Shown here piece by piece: positions 1-8,629 of a stretch of DNA of 64,000 nt (its first letter is position 1; every line of letters begins with the position of its first letter). The stretch is taken from positions 124,001-188,000 of the forward strand of contig NZ_SNZW01000014.1 of NCBI RefSeq assembly GCF_004364175.1, written 5' to 3'. The position numbers and the translations under genes are program-made. The notes below the pieces were generated by a model. It had not been told where the DNA came from, searched no databases, and worked only from the letters and a program-made list of their open reading frames with translations. Source of the DNA: Maribacter caenipelagi. Its GTDB lineage: Bacteria; Bacteroidota; Bacteroidia; Flavobacteriales; Flavobacteriaceae.

Positions 1-1
1 T

Positions 2-622
2 CCTCATAAGATCATTGACCGTACCAAATACCTTTTGGGTGAAACAGAAATTAACCCAGGTATAGCCATATCTGAAATAATTGCTTCTTTAATCGCTAGC
101 GGAGCAAGTATTATTGGCATTCCATGTAACACGGCACATGCTAAACCAATATTAAGCTTAATTGAGAAAAGTATACCAGAATCGTGTGTTTTGGTCAACC
201 TTATTGAAGAAGTAGGCAAAAATATCTCTGAAAAGCATCCGGAAATTACTAGGGTAGGGGTTTTAGGTACTACAGGTACTATTCTTGCCAAGGTGTACCC
301 AGAAGTATTGTCCAAGTACAATATTGAAGTAATACAACCATCTGAAGATATTCAAGATTTATTTGTACACCCTTCTATTTACGATACATCATATGGTATA
401 AAGGCTTTTTCAAATCCTGTAAATCAAAAAGCGAAAGAAAATTTGGGTATGGCAGCGACGTACTTATCAAGAAAAGGTGCCCAAGCCGTAATTTTAGGCT
501 GCACCGAGATTCCGCTTGCTATACAGTATGAGAAAATAGAGGATAGCTTGATTATTGATGCCACTACCGTTTTAGCTAGCGCGTTAATTAGAGAATCCAA
601 AAAAATGGAAAAGATCGCCTAA
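2..622 (+). CDS. aspartate/glutamate racemase family protein (5' end cut by window)
   Basis: The reading frame is open from base 2, so the N-terminus lies outside the window; the first ATG at 35 is internal. The two catalytic-cysteine motifs of the Asp/Glu racemase superfamily are both present: PCNTAH in the first third and LGCTEIPLA near the C-terminus. These cysteines deprotonate and reprotonate the alpha carbon from opposite faces. The VLGTTGT stretch between them fits the second lobe of the two-lobed fold. Likely role is supply of D-aspartate or a related D-amino acid. The gene converges on the AraC gene and overlaps its end by 4 bases. Substrate cannot be decided from sequence. Confidence 0.85.
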   Translation, partial: PHKIIDRTKYLLGETEINPGIAISEIIASLIASGASIIGIPCNTAHAKPILSLIEKSIPESCVLVNLIEEVGKNISEKHPEITRVGVLGTTGTILAKVYPEVLSKYNIEVIQPSEDIQDLFVHPSIYDTSYGIKAFSNPVNQKAKENLGMAATYLSRKGAQAVILGCTEIPLAIQYEKIEDSLIIDATTVLASALIRESKKMEKIA

Positions 623-1515
623 GCACTTGGCGTTGGTGTGCAAGATGCTCTTTTCAATAACATATATTCACCATTATTCTTAAACTCTCGTATTGATGTA
701 CCGGTATAGCGTTTAAAGGTTTTGGACAAGTGACTTACGTCTGTAAAACCCAATTCATCGGCTATTTCATTTAAACGGAAGTCGGAATTCAATAAACGAA
801 TTTCTACCAATTTAAGCTTACCCTTTATAATATATTCGCGTAAAGACATATTCACCTGCTTTTTAAAATACTCGCTTACGTAGGTAGGCGACATCTGAAA
901 AACTTCGGCTAAATTTTCAACTTTAAGCAATTCCGTTTTGTCTATATTGGTATTGATATAGGTAAGCATTTTAGTAATTCTATCATCTGAATTATTTTTC
1001 GCTAATTCAAAATAGCTGCTCTTTTTAATATTCCGGATCAGAATTTCCAATATGCTAGTCATTAAACTAGTCACTAAATTTATAGACTCTTCCCCATAAT
1101 TTCTAGACTCTTGAAGTATCATTTCAATAAGGTTTTCAAGATAATTACGGTCTAATTCGTTCTTAATTATATCACCCGGCAACTGATTGTAATTGGACAA
1201 GATGTACGATGCCTCTTTAAACCACTCATTTCTATCTATAGTGATTCTATTCGCATTTTTAAAGAAAGAATCGGTAAACTTTAAAAAGACAAAACGTGTC
1301 GGTTTTTCAATGGTAAAAGAATGACATTTTAAAGGTGGTAACAGAAACATACTATTCTTGCCGTAGGCATAATCATTGTAGTTGATACACTGCGTACCTT
1401 CTCCATCCTTTATTAAAACCAGCTCAAAAAAATTATTCTTAACGGGGCGTTGTTTCCAATCCGTCAGTTCAATTTCTTGTATTTCAAAAGGTTTATACGC
1501 TTCTAATACTTGCAT
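619..1515 (-). CDS. AraC-family transcriptional regulator
   Basis: The 298-residue protein has an N-terminal cupin-like sensing domain (about residues 15-110, with a hydrophobic FLLPPLKCHSF strand region) and a C-terminal double helix-turn-helix (about 190-290). The second helix-turn-helix ends in the typical FTDVSHLSKTFKRYTG pattern. The start ATG at 1515 is the only reasonable one. It is transcribed away from the AlkB remnant and the monooxygenase gene, and converges on the racemase gene. No obvious target operator was seen nearby, so the regulated genes are unknown. Confidence 0.9.
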   Translation of the reverse strand: MQVLEAYKPFEIQEIELTDWKQRPVKNNFFELVLIKDGEGTQCINYNDYAYGKNSMFLLPPLKCHSFTIEKPTRFVFLKFTDSFFKNANRITIDRNEWFKEASYILSNYNQLPGDIIKNELDRNYLENLIEMILQESRNYGEESINLVTSLMTSILEILIRNIKKSSYFELAKNNSDDRITKMLTYINTNIDKTELLKVENLAEVFQMSPTYVSEYFKKQVNMSLREYIIKGKLKLVEIRLLNSDFRLNEIADELGFTDVSHLSKTFKRYTGTSIREFKNNGEYMLLKRASCTPTPSA

Positions 1516-1630
1516 TTTTAGGATAGTTAAGGGATATATGAACGAAAATACTATAAAACAAATACTCGTTACAAATATTAACCTTTATTTATACAATTTA
1601 AACCTCTGTAACTACTTCATAGTACTGTCA

Positions 1631-1933
1631 AAGCCAGTATCTTTGCAAGAAATAAGTAATCTCAGTTATTATCGCGAAGGAAAAGATAGCGTAGACGGGC
1701 AGAGGGAACAACGAAAAAATACGGTTATTGCTTCAGTTACCTTTGGGGCAACTAGACCCTTTCAATTAAAACATGTATCAAGAGCAGATTTAAAACGTGT
1801 AGATATTCCATTAGCAAATGGCAGTCTTTTATTGATGCAAAGCGCCACCCAAGAAAACTGGAAACATAAAATACCGAAGACCCTAAAACAAATTTCCCCA
1901 AGAATTAACCTAACATTCAGGTGGGTCGGTTAA
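1631..1933 (+). pseudogene. AlkB-type 2OG-Fe(II) dioxygenase remnant
   Basis: The frame ending at 1931-1933 reads like the C-terminal half of an AlkB DNA-alkylation repair dioxygenase: YYREGKDSV, then TVIASVTFGATRPFQLKH, GSLLLMQ, and the ending RINLTFR. In intact AlkB proteins the segment between YYRxGxDS and NxVIAS carries the WHxDxE iron ligands. Here that segment is only DGQREQRK, so the HxD pair is missing and bases appear to have been lost with a frame change. The N-terminal half of the family is absent as well. This is what I read directly; the conclusion that the gene is dead is inference. Confidence 0.75.
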
Positions 1934-1994
1934 TTTATCCGGCATCAATCTTTACTTTTATAGTTCTAATTTTAGAACCAATTTAAAGCATCTT

Positions 1995-2294
1995 ATGAAA
2001 AAATCTTATTTAACCTTAGTGGTACACATTTTAGTAAAAGAAGAATTTAGAGAAGAAATAAAAGCCGAATTGCTAAAACTTATTAGTCCCACTAGAGGAG
2101 AAGAAGGTTGTATTGCTTACGACTTACATCAAGATAACGATAACCCGAATCTGTTTTTATTCCACGAGAAATGGGTGAATCAAGATTATTTGAATAAACA
2201 TTCACAAAGTGACCACATTGCTGCCTATAGGCTTTCATCTAAAGATAAACTAGAGAATGTTTCTGCTTATAAAATGACAGAGCTTACCAATTAG
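1995..2294 (+). CDS. antibiotic biosynthesis monooxygenase (ABM) / YgiN-type quinol monooxygenase domain protein
   Basis: The 99-residue single-domain protein fits the ABM ferredoxin-like fold: an N-terminal strand LTLVVHILVKEE, a helix FREEIKAELLKLI, the EEGCIAYDLHQD strand, and the FHEKWVNQDYLNKHSQSDHI segment typical of the family. Length is the usual size. Members are cofactor-free monooxygenases or simply small-molecule binding dimers, and many act on quinols. It sits alone between the AlkB remnant and a nitroreductase. The substrate cannot be inferred. Confidence 0.8.
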   Translation: MKKSYLTLVVHILVKEEFREEIKAELLKLISPTRGEEGCIAYDLHQDNDNPNLFLFHEKWVNQDYLNKHSQSDHIAAYRLSSKDKLENVSAYKMTELTN

Positions 2295-2432
2295 AATTGT
2301 ACTAATAAAGGATTAACATTAAATTAAAGTATTAAAAACTGATAATTTTACCTGTTAAAAGCTCATTTTGGCAATATTTTAAGAAATTCCCACTTAAAAA
2401 CCTCCATTTATACCTTATTCTCCTTTTTTTTT

Positions 2433-2466
2433 ACCTTACTTAAGGTGCATGTTACAATTATCTTTG
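2433..2466 (+). promoter_or_regulatory. Bacteroidota promoter with inverted-repeat operator upstream of the nitroreductase
   Basis: TATCTTTG at 2459-2466 matches the Bacteroidota minus-7 element TAnnTTTG, 34 bases before the ATG. The inverted repeat ACCTTA-CT-TAAGGT at 2433-2446 lies where the minus-33 element should be. A dimeric repressor bound there would block the promoter. The half-site form resembles HxlR- or MarR-type operators, but no such regulator lies nearby. Confidence 0.5.
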
Positions 2467-2500
2467 TGATCGATAAATCTATCAATTATAAAAAGACATA

Positions 2501-3178
2501 ATGATGAATATACCAAACATTGCACAAGAAGATATTTTAAAAGCATTTAATTACAGACATGCCACCAAAGAATTTGATGCGTCAAAAACATTAACCGATG
2601 AGCAAATCAATTTCATTTTAAAAACAGCCAATTTATCTCCAAGTTCATTTGGTTTTGAACCTTGGCATTTTATCGTTGTTCAAGATAAAGAACTACGCGA
2701 GCTTTTAAAGCCAGTAGCTTGGGGCGCTCCAGTAAAATTAGAAACTGCTAGTCACTTTATTCTAGGCCTGGCAATGAAAGCCCCTATGGTAAAGCATGAT
2801 GCGCCATATATTGAACATATGATGAAAGAGGTAAAACAAATGCCTGCGGAGGTTGTAGAAATGTACTCTAAATTTTATAGAGAGTTTCAGGAGCGTGATT
2901 TTAATTTAGATTCAGACAAGAAGTTATTTGATTGGTCATCAAAGCAGACTTATATCGCTTTAGGAAATATGATGACTGCTGCTGCACTTACAGGAATAGA
3001 TTCTTGCCCCATAGAAGGTTTTCACCAAGAAAAAGCAGAGGCATTGCTTAAAGAGAAATTTGATGTAGATACAGATAAATACGGTTTAGCTTTTATGGCT
3101 GCATTTGGACATAGAAAAGCGGATCCAGTACATCCAAAAATCAGAAGAGAATTTAATGAAATAGTCACTTGGAAATAA
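2501..3178 (+). CDS. NAD(P)H-dependent nitroreductase-family flavoprotein (NfsB-like)
   Basis: The 225-residue length fits the NfsB/NfnB group of oxygen-insensitive FMN nitroreductases. The YRHATKEFD start of the FMN-binding loop, the SPSSFGFEPWHFIVV segment and the glycine-rich end GLAFMAAFGHR are family hallmarks. It probably reduces nitroaromatics, quinones or aldehyde-derived compounds using a bound FMN as a homodimer. It has its own promoter with a palindromic operator and is followed by a strong hairpin, so it is monocistronic. Two consecutive ATG codons (2501, 2504) make the exact start uncertain by one residue. Confidence 0.9.
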   Translation: MMNIPNIAQEDILKAFNYRHATKEFDASKTLTDEQINFILKTANLSPSSFGFEPWHFIVVQDKELRELLKPVAWGAPVKLETASHFILGLAMKAPMVKHDAPYIEHMMKEVKQMPAEVVEMYSKFYREFQERDFNLDSDKKLFDWSSKQTYIALGNMMTAAALTGIDSCPIEGFHQEKAEALLKEKFDVDTDKYGLAFMAAFGHRKADPVHPKIRREFNEIVTWK

Positions 3179-3209
3179 GAAATTACAATTGCTAAGAATG
3201 ATAAAATAG

Positions 3210-3246
3210 AAAAAGTTCCAAATCTTCTAAAACTTTGGAACTTTTT
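3210..3246 (+). terminator. intrinsic terminator after the nitroreductase
   Basis: A perfect 13-bp stem (AAAAAGTTCCAAA with its complement) with an 11-base loop ends in five T residues. Confidence 0.85.
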
Positions 3247-3270
3247 AAGTTTAAGAATTAAAACATCAAA

Positions 3271-4104
3271 ATGAAAAAAACAATACTACTTGCATTAGCA
3301 ATAGCTACAACGGCATATACAAGTGCACAAACACCAACAACGGATCCTGCCAAATCTGTAAATGAGGTTGTAACGGCAGACAACGTAGAATGGGGTTGGT
3401 TAAATCCGTTACGTGGGGACAAAAGTCCGGCTGCAGGAAAACTTTGGGGAGATCGTACAAAAAATGAACCTGCAGGATTTTTAGTAAAGTTTAAAAAAGG
3501 ATTTTCTTCGCCTCCACACATTCACAACATCACTTATAGAGGTGTAGTAATACAAGGTTTATTACATAATGATGATGAAAACGCGGAAAAACAGTGGTTG
3601 CCAGCAGGATCTTATTGGCAACAACCAGCAGGAGAAGCCCACATTACGGCTGCTGATGATAATGAAAACATGGCTTTTTTAGACATTCAAGAAGGACCAT
3701 ATTTGGTACAACCAACATCTGAAGCCTTTGACAATGGCGAAAGACCAATTAATGTAGACAAAACCAATATGGTTTGGCTAAATGCTAACGATATTGAATG
3801 GGTTTCTGCAAAGAGTAATGTGCAAACCGCATTTTTATGAGGTAGTCACGAGGAAAACAAATTACGTGCTACACTTTTAAAATTACCTGCAGGTTTTAGC
3901 GGAAGCATTAAAAATTTAAGTCCGAATTTTAGAGCTGTAGTTATTTCTGGTGGATTAATCCATCAATTTTCTAAAAAGGATGCTAAAAACGAGTTGCAAC
4001 CAGGTTCTTATTTTGGAGCTGAAGAAAATGCAACATCAATCATTTCAGCAGCTAAAGAAACGGTGATTTACATAAGAAGTAACGGTAACTTTGAGATAAA
4101 ATAA
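3271..4104 (+). pseudogene. exported bicupin (DUF4437-like) interrupted by an in-frame UGA
   Basis: The frame runs 278 codons from ATG 3271 to TAA 4104 with a single TGA at 3838-3840. The first 189 residues carry a signal peptide ending near SAQ and a cupin with [16 protein letters not shown] and [10 protein letters not shown] metal-ligand motifs. After the TGA the same frame continues with GSHEENKLRATLLKLP and a second cupin to the natural stop. No frameshift is needed. The residue at the TGA would be tryptophan (TGG) in the expected FLWGSH context. The second half lacks its own start. Either the gene is freshly inactivated, or a shorter one-cupin protein is made, or readthrough occurs. Confidence 0.75.
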
Positions 4105-4244
4105 CTATGATAAGCTTCATGCATTAAGCAAACATTTACGAAATTGTAAAGAATAAGGCTCTTATGGTGACCATTCAAAAAACGTACATGTCATGTTTCA
4201 ATACTATGCTGATGAAGCTTTTATAACTTACTAAACCAAAAACT

Positions 4245-5891
4245 ATGATTGATCCTAAATATCCAGAACTTACCGATCTGCAAGTAGAGAAGCTTAAATC
4301 TTACGGTGAAATCGAATTTTATAAAGAGCCCACCGTGGTGTTGGACTTTGGTGATCAACACTACGATTTTTTTGTTGTACTCACTGGTGGAATAAGAATC
4401 ATTGATCCTGTTAAAAAAAATGACAGTCTTACCATTCACCGAAGGCATCAATTTTCTGGATCAAGTAGTATTTTATCTCATAGAACGATTGGTGTATGTG
4501 GTGAAACCTTAGAAAATACACAACTAATACGAATTAGTCCCGAAAAGCTAAAAAGTGCCATTGCTAAATTCAGCGATATTAGTGATGCACTCTTAAATGC
4601 CTTTTTATTGCGGGAAAACGCTCTTAAAAACAACGTTCAGGGCATAAAACTAATAGGTTCTGAGCATTCTAATGAAACGTACGCTATCCGAGATTTCATG
4701 GATAAAAATGATATCTGGTACAATTTTATAGATTCTGATAAGGAGGACGGATTGGTACAGATGTTAGATACTTTCAACTTAAAGGAATCAGATTTACCGG
4801 TATTGATCAATAGTCAGAATAAGATTTCTGTTCGCCCATCGATTGATGAAATTGGTATGTGTACGGGAGTTCGATTAGAACTAGATGATGAAATCTATGA
4901 TGTTTTGGTCATAGGCGCTGGTCCTGCCGGTTTGGCTGCTAGCGTATATGCATCTTCAGAAGGGTTAAATGTATTGACCATTGATAGTAATTCTCCTGGC
5001 GGACAAGCTGGTAAGAGCTCCAAGATTGAAAATTACCTTGGGTTTCCTACAGGTATTTCAGGTCGGGATTTAGCCAACAACGGCTACATTCAAGCTCAAA
5101 AGTTTGGCTGTACTATTTCGGTACCGCATAGAGTGGAAGGCATTGAACGTAAAGAAGGTTACTATGAAATCAACTCTAACAACACTTCAATCTTAAAAGC
5201 TAAAACAGTAATTGCTGCCACCGGCGCTGCATATAGAAGACTCCCTTTAAAGGGAATTGAAAAATTTGAAGGCTCTGGTATTTACTATAGCGCCACATCT
5301 ATGCATGCCAATATGTGCAAGAATAGTGAAATTGGTATTGTTGGCGGTGGTAATTCTGCGGGTCAAGCAGCATTATTTTTAGCTAATTATGCACGCAAAG
5401 TTTATGTAATCATCAGAAATGAGAATATTGGTGCCAAAATGAGCGATTATTTGGTGCAACGTATAATTGCTTGTGAAAATATTGAAGTATTGACCAGTAG
5501 TAACGTGGTTAAAGTTGACGGGGATACGTATTTAGAAAAGGTTGAAATCAAAAAGAATGATACGTTGATTGAGAATAACATCAATTACCTGTTCACTTTT
5601 GTAGGAGCAAAACCGTGCACGGAATGGTTAGATACTATTATTGATACCGATGCCAAAGGTTTTGTACATACGGGGCTTACCATTTGTGACAATGCTTTAA
5701 ATAGTGAATTTGAGTTTAGCCAGAGGAAGCCGTATTCTTTTGAAACCAGTTTACCAGGATTATTTGCAGTTGGTGACGTACGCTCAGGTTCGGTAAAACG
5801 GGTAGCTTCCGCCGTTGGTGAAGGCTCTATTGTGGTAAGTGATATTCATAAGTATTTAGCTCAAGAACATCAGTTCATAACTAATAGTTAG
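4245..5891 (+). CDS. cyclic-nucleotide-binding domain / thioredoxin-like / thioredoxin-reductase-like fusion
   Basis: The 548-residue protein has three parts. Residues about 1-125 look like a cNMP-binding (CRP-like) sensor. About 130-205 (LIGSEHSNETYAIRDFMD and DLPVLIN) is a glutaredoxin-like domain without cysteines. From about 218 is a two-dinucleotide-domain flavoprotein with GAGPAG, SPGGQAGKSSKIENYLGFP, GGGNSAG and the C-terminal GLFAVGDVRSGS FAD motif. Where thioredoxin reductases carry CxxC, this one reads SATSMHANMC, so it cannot reduce thioredoxin by the normal dithiol relay. Similar fusions are known in other bacteria as FAD-dependent oxidoreductases of unknown substrate. It lies downstream of the broken bicupin, apparently as its own unit. 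Confidence 0.85.
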   Translation: MIDPKYPELTDLQVEKLKSYGEIEFYKEPTVVLDFGDQHYDFFVVLTGGIRIIDPVKKNDSLTIHRRHQFSGSSSILSHRTIGVCGETLENTQLIRISPEKLKSAIAKFSDISDALLNAFLLRENALKNNVQGIKLIGSEHSNETYAIRDFMDKNDIWYNFIDSDKEDGLVQMLDTFNLKESDLPVLINSQNKISVRPSIDEIGMCTGVRLELDDEIYDVLVIGAGPAGLAASVYASSEGLNVLTIDSNSPGGQAGKSSKIENYLGFPTGISGRDLANNGYIQAQKFGCTISVPHRVEGIERKEGYYEINSNNTSILKAKTVIAATGAAYRRLPLKGIEKFEGSGIYYSATSMHANMCKNSEIGIVGGGNSAGQAALFLANYARKVYVIIRNENIGAKMSDYLVQRIIACENIEVLTSSNVVKVDGDTYLEKVEIKKNDTLIENNINYLFTFVGAKPCTEWLDTIIDTDAKGFVHTGLTICDNALNSEFEFSQRKPYSFETSLPGLFAVGDVRSGSVKRVASAVGEGSIVVSDIHKYLAQEHQFITNS

Positions 5892-6047
5892 TACTAATAA
5901 TCGATGTCTCTTAGCATTATCTAAAACCTTGTCTAAGTTTTGAATTTTAAGCTCTAAAATATGCCCCATTTCATTTGTTTATATAATCACTCAATTGATT
6001 AAGAGTAATTTTACAATCGTTGATACTGGTATTTAAAATTTAATTAA

Positions 6048-7166
6048 ATGAGTAAAGTAGCATGCACGTTATTTGTATTTACACTATTTATGACTGTATT
6101 TTCATGCGGTAATACAAAAGCCACCGAAAAGACTGATAGCAGCCTTAATTTACGTTTTGTAGATGAATATGTTTTACCCGACGAAACCAAATTTAAAAAA
6201 ACTAAAGTAGGTGGCTTATCTGGTATAGATTATGCAAATGGCAACTGGTATGCTATAAGTGATGATAGTGATTCTCCGAGGTTTTATAAAGTAAATATTT
6301 CTTATGATATAAACGGATTTGATTCGATTGAAATAACATCTGCTACTCATTTTAAGGATTCAAATGGAAAAGAGATATCTATGGGAATTGTCGATCCCGA
6401 ATCTATTAGATATGATGACGGTTGTTTTATTTGGACCAGTGAAGGAAATATAAAGAATGGGTTAAAGCCTTTTGTTCGCGTTTCAGATTCAGTAGGAAAT
6501 TTTGTTAAAGAAATGAATCTTGCGAATCGCTATTTGCCTAATGACAATCAAGATTTGGGACCTCGACATAACGGTGTTTTTGAAGGAATATCTTTAAGTA
6601 AACATAAAAAAGGGTATTGGGTTGCCATGGAGCTTCCTTTAAAAGAAGACGGAGTTGAACCTACTTTAGAAGAAACAGACTCACCTGTAAGAATAGTATA
6701 TATTAATAAAGAAACAGGGCATTCCGAAAAGGAAATAGTGTATGAATTGGACAAAGTTTCCCGTCCTGCAGTTGACGGAGCTACATTTAAACTAAATGGT
6801 ATTGTTGAGATTCTAGAATACGACACCAATAGATTTTTTGTTTTAGAACGTTCTTATTCTATGGGATATGATGACGGTGGTAATACAGTTAAAATATATG
6901 ATGTTGATGCTACAAAAGCGACTGATGTAAGTAGTATTGATAGTCTTAAAGGGGCTGTTTATACCAAAGCAACCAAACAACTATTGTTCAATTTTGAGGA
7001 TATTCGTAAAGAACTTACCAACGATATTGTTGATAATATTGAAGGAATCTCTTTTGGTCCGGATTTTGAAAATGGTAATCGCTCTTTAGTAGTAGTGGCC
7101 GATAATAATTTTAGTCTTTATGGTCCACAGCTCAATCAATTTATCTTGTTTGAAGTAAAGAAATAA
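6048..7166 (+). CDS. esterase-like activity of phytase (phytase-like) lipoprotein
   Basis: The N-terminus is a lipoprotein signal with lipobox ending VFSCG. The rest reads as the phytase-like beta-propeller family: VGGLSGIDYANGNWYAISDD at the start, DPESIRYDDG, FEGISLS, and NIEGISFGPD followed by VVVADNNF near the end. These repeated GLSG/EGIS and D-rich strands are the family signature. Members are predicted to act in the periplasm or on the surface on phosphate esters or related substrates, without firm biochemistry. It stands alone between the flavoprotein and marC. Confidence 0.75.
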   Translation: MSKVACTLFVFTLFMTVFSCGNTKATEKTDSSLNLRFVDEYVLPDETKFKKTKVGGLSGIDYANGNWYAISDDSDSPRFYKVNISYDINGFDSIEITSATHFKDSNGKEISMGIVDPESIRYDDGCFIWTSEGNIKNGLKPFVRVSDSVGNFVKEMNLANRYLPNDNQDLGPRHNGVFEGISLSKHKKGYWVAMELPLKEDGVEPTLEETDSPVRIVYINKETGHSEKEIVYELDKVSRPAVDGATFKLNGIVEILEYDTNRFFVLERSYSMGYDDGGNTVKIYDVDATKATDVSSIDSLKGAVYTKATKQLLFNFEDIRKELTNDIVDNIEGISFGPDFENGNRSLVVVADNNFSLYGPQLNQFILFEVKK

Positions 7167-7369
7167 AACTGTAAAACATATTAAAAAATTTATTTAAAGC
7201 TTCGAACATTAAATAGTCTAAAATATTTTATCCAACATGTAATATGCCGAGATTTATGTAACATTTTATCGGCTTTTCTTATAATCTAATAATTCCCAAA
7301 AGATTCAAAATTTCCTAGGAATTTTAGCAAGAAATCAAGTTCTTGCACGATTAAATTTCGCTTAAAATA

Positions 7370-7993
7370 ATGGATGATTTAATAACGTTTTCTATTGCTG
7401 TTTTTACCGGTTTTTTTGCCATAACAAACCCAATATCTAACATGACCGTTTTTTTGTCGTTAACCCAAGGGGCTGATGAAAAAACCAAAGCCGATATCAA
7501 TAAAAGGGCAAATATTATTGCCTTTATCATTGTATTGGTATTTGTTCTTTTAGGAAAATATATATTCGAATTATTTAATATTAGCATTCCTGCATTTAAA
7601 ATTACAGGTGGTATTTTAATATTCTATATCGGTTTTGACATGCTGCAATCCAAACAATCTAATGTAAAGAATATTAAACATGTAAATATTGATGAAAATA
7701 TTGCTGTTTCCCCATTGGCAATTCCAATTTTAGCTGGTCCTGGAACTATTGTTACCGCAATGAACTTTGTTTCAAGCGCACAACCTGTTCATATTACCAT
7801 AGTAATTGCGATTTTTGCTTTCATGAGTTTATTAACTTATTTTACTTTTAGATTGAGTAATTTAATTGTTAGACTAGTAGGCTACAATGTTATTTCGGTA
7901 ATTGGTAAAATTATGGGTTTAATCATAGCCATTATTGGTACAGGTATGATTATCGAAGGAATAAAAATTTCTTTTAATCTTATAACTAAATAA
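7370..7993 (+). CDS. MarC/YchE-family (UPF0056) integral membrane protein
   Basis: The 207-residue protein has about six hydrophobic segments. FAITNPISNMTVFLSLT and the SPLAIPILAGPGTIVTAMNF segment are diagnostic of MarC. The family is an inner-membrane protein of unknown transport function; the old link to multiple antibiotic resistance was withdrawn. It is followed closely by the KefF-like and KefB-like genes on the same strand, but a 44-base gap without clear signals leaves co-transcription open. Confidence 0.88.
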   Translation: MDDLITFSIAVFTGFFAITNPISNMTVFLSLTQGADEKTKADINKRANIIAFIIVLVFVLLGKYIFELFNISIPAFKITGGILIFYIGFDMLQSKQSNVKNIKHVNIDENIAVSPLAIPILAGPGTIVTAMNFVSSAQPVHITIVIAIFAFMSLLTYFTFRLSNLIVRLVGYNVISVIGKIMGLIIAIIGTGMIIEGIKISFNLITK

Positions 7994-8037
7994 CTGCCCA
8001 TACCGATAACCACTTGTTTTCCTTAAATTAATGGAAC

Positions 8038-8568
8038 ATGAAGAAAGTACTAGTATTATTTGCGCATCCTAAGTACGAAAAATCTAGAGCGAATATGGTT
8101 TTAGTAAATCATATAAAAGGTAAAGAAGGTGTTACTTTTCATGATTTGTATGAAAAGTACCCAGATTTTCATATAGACGTACCCTTCGAGAAAAAGTTGT
8201 TAGAAGAGCATGATGTCATAATATGGCATCACCCCATGTATTGGTATAGTTGTCCTCCGCTTTTAAAACAATGGATAGACATGGTGCTAGAATTTAATTG
8301 GGCGTACGGACCGAATGGAACAGCTTTATCCTCTAAAATTTGTTTAAACGCTATTACCACTGGTGGTAGTAAAGAACTATACTGCACCCAAGGAACAAAT
8401 AGTTATACGATAACAGAATTTTTAAGACCTTTTGAGCAAACTGCTAATTTGTGTTTAATGAACTATCATAAACCGTTTACCGTGATGGGAACTTACAGGT
8501 TAACAGATGATGAACTAGAGGTTTATGGAGCGCAGTACAGTTCATTTATTGACGAATTACAAACTTAA
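8038..8568 (+). CDS. KefF-like NAD(P)H oxidoreductase, potassium-efflux ancillary protein
   Basis: The 176-residue flavodoxin-like fold protein shows VLVLFAHPKYEKSRAN (phosphate loop of the FMN site) and IIWHHPMYWYSCPPLLKQWIDMVL, both typical of KefF/MdaB quinone reductases. KefF proteins bind the cytoplasmic face of KefC-type antiporters and are needed for full efflux during electrophile stress. The next gene encodes exactly such an antiporter 61 bases downstream, which supports this pairing. Confidence 0.9.
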   Translation: MKKVLVLFAHPKYEKSRANMVLVNHIKGKEGVTFHDLYEKYPDFHIDVPFEKKLLEEHDVIIWHHPMYWYSCPPLLKQWIDMVLEFNWAYGPNGTALSSKICLNAITTGGSKELYCTQGTNSYTITEFLRPFEQTANLCLMNYHKPFTVMGTYRLTDDELEVYGAQYSSFIDELQT

Positions 8569-8629
8569 AATCACTATTTAAATATCTAAATAATGCCGAA
8601 ATAACAGCATTACAAATAAACCAACCATT

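Noticed and set aside
1382-1640. Plus-strand open frame upstream of the AlkB-like residues
   Set aside because: Bases 1382-1515 are the antisense of the AraC gene; only the part after about 1631 has protein-like similarity.
4105-4244. AAGCTTCAT and ATGAAGCTT as a far-spaced inverted repeat
   Set aside because: The arms are 9 bases and about 90 bases apart without supporting structure; chance is likely.
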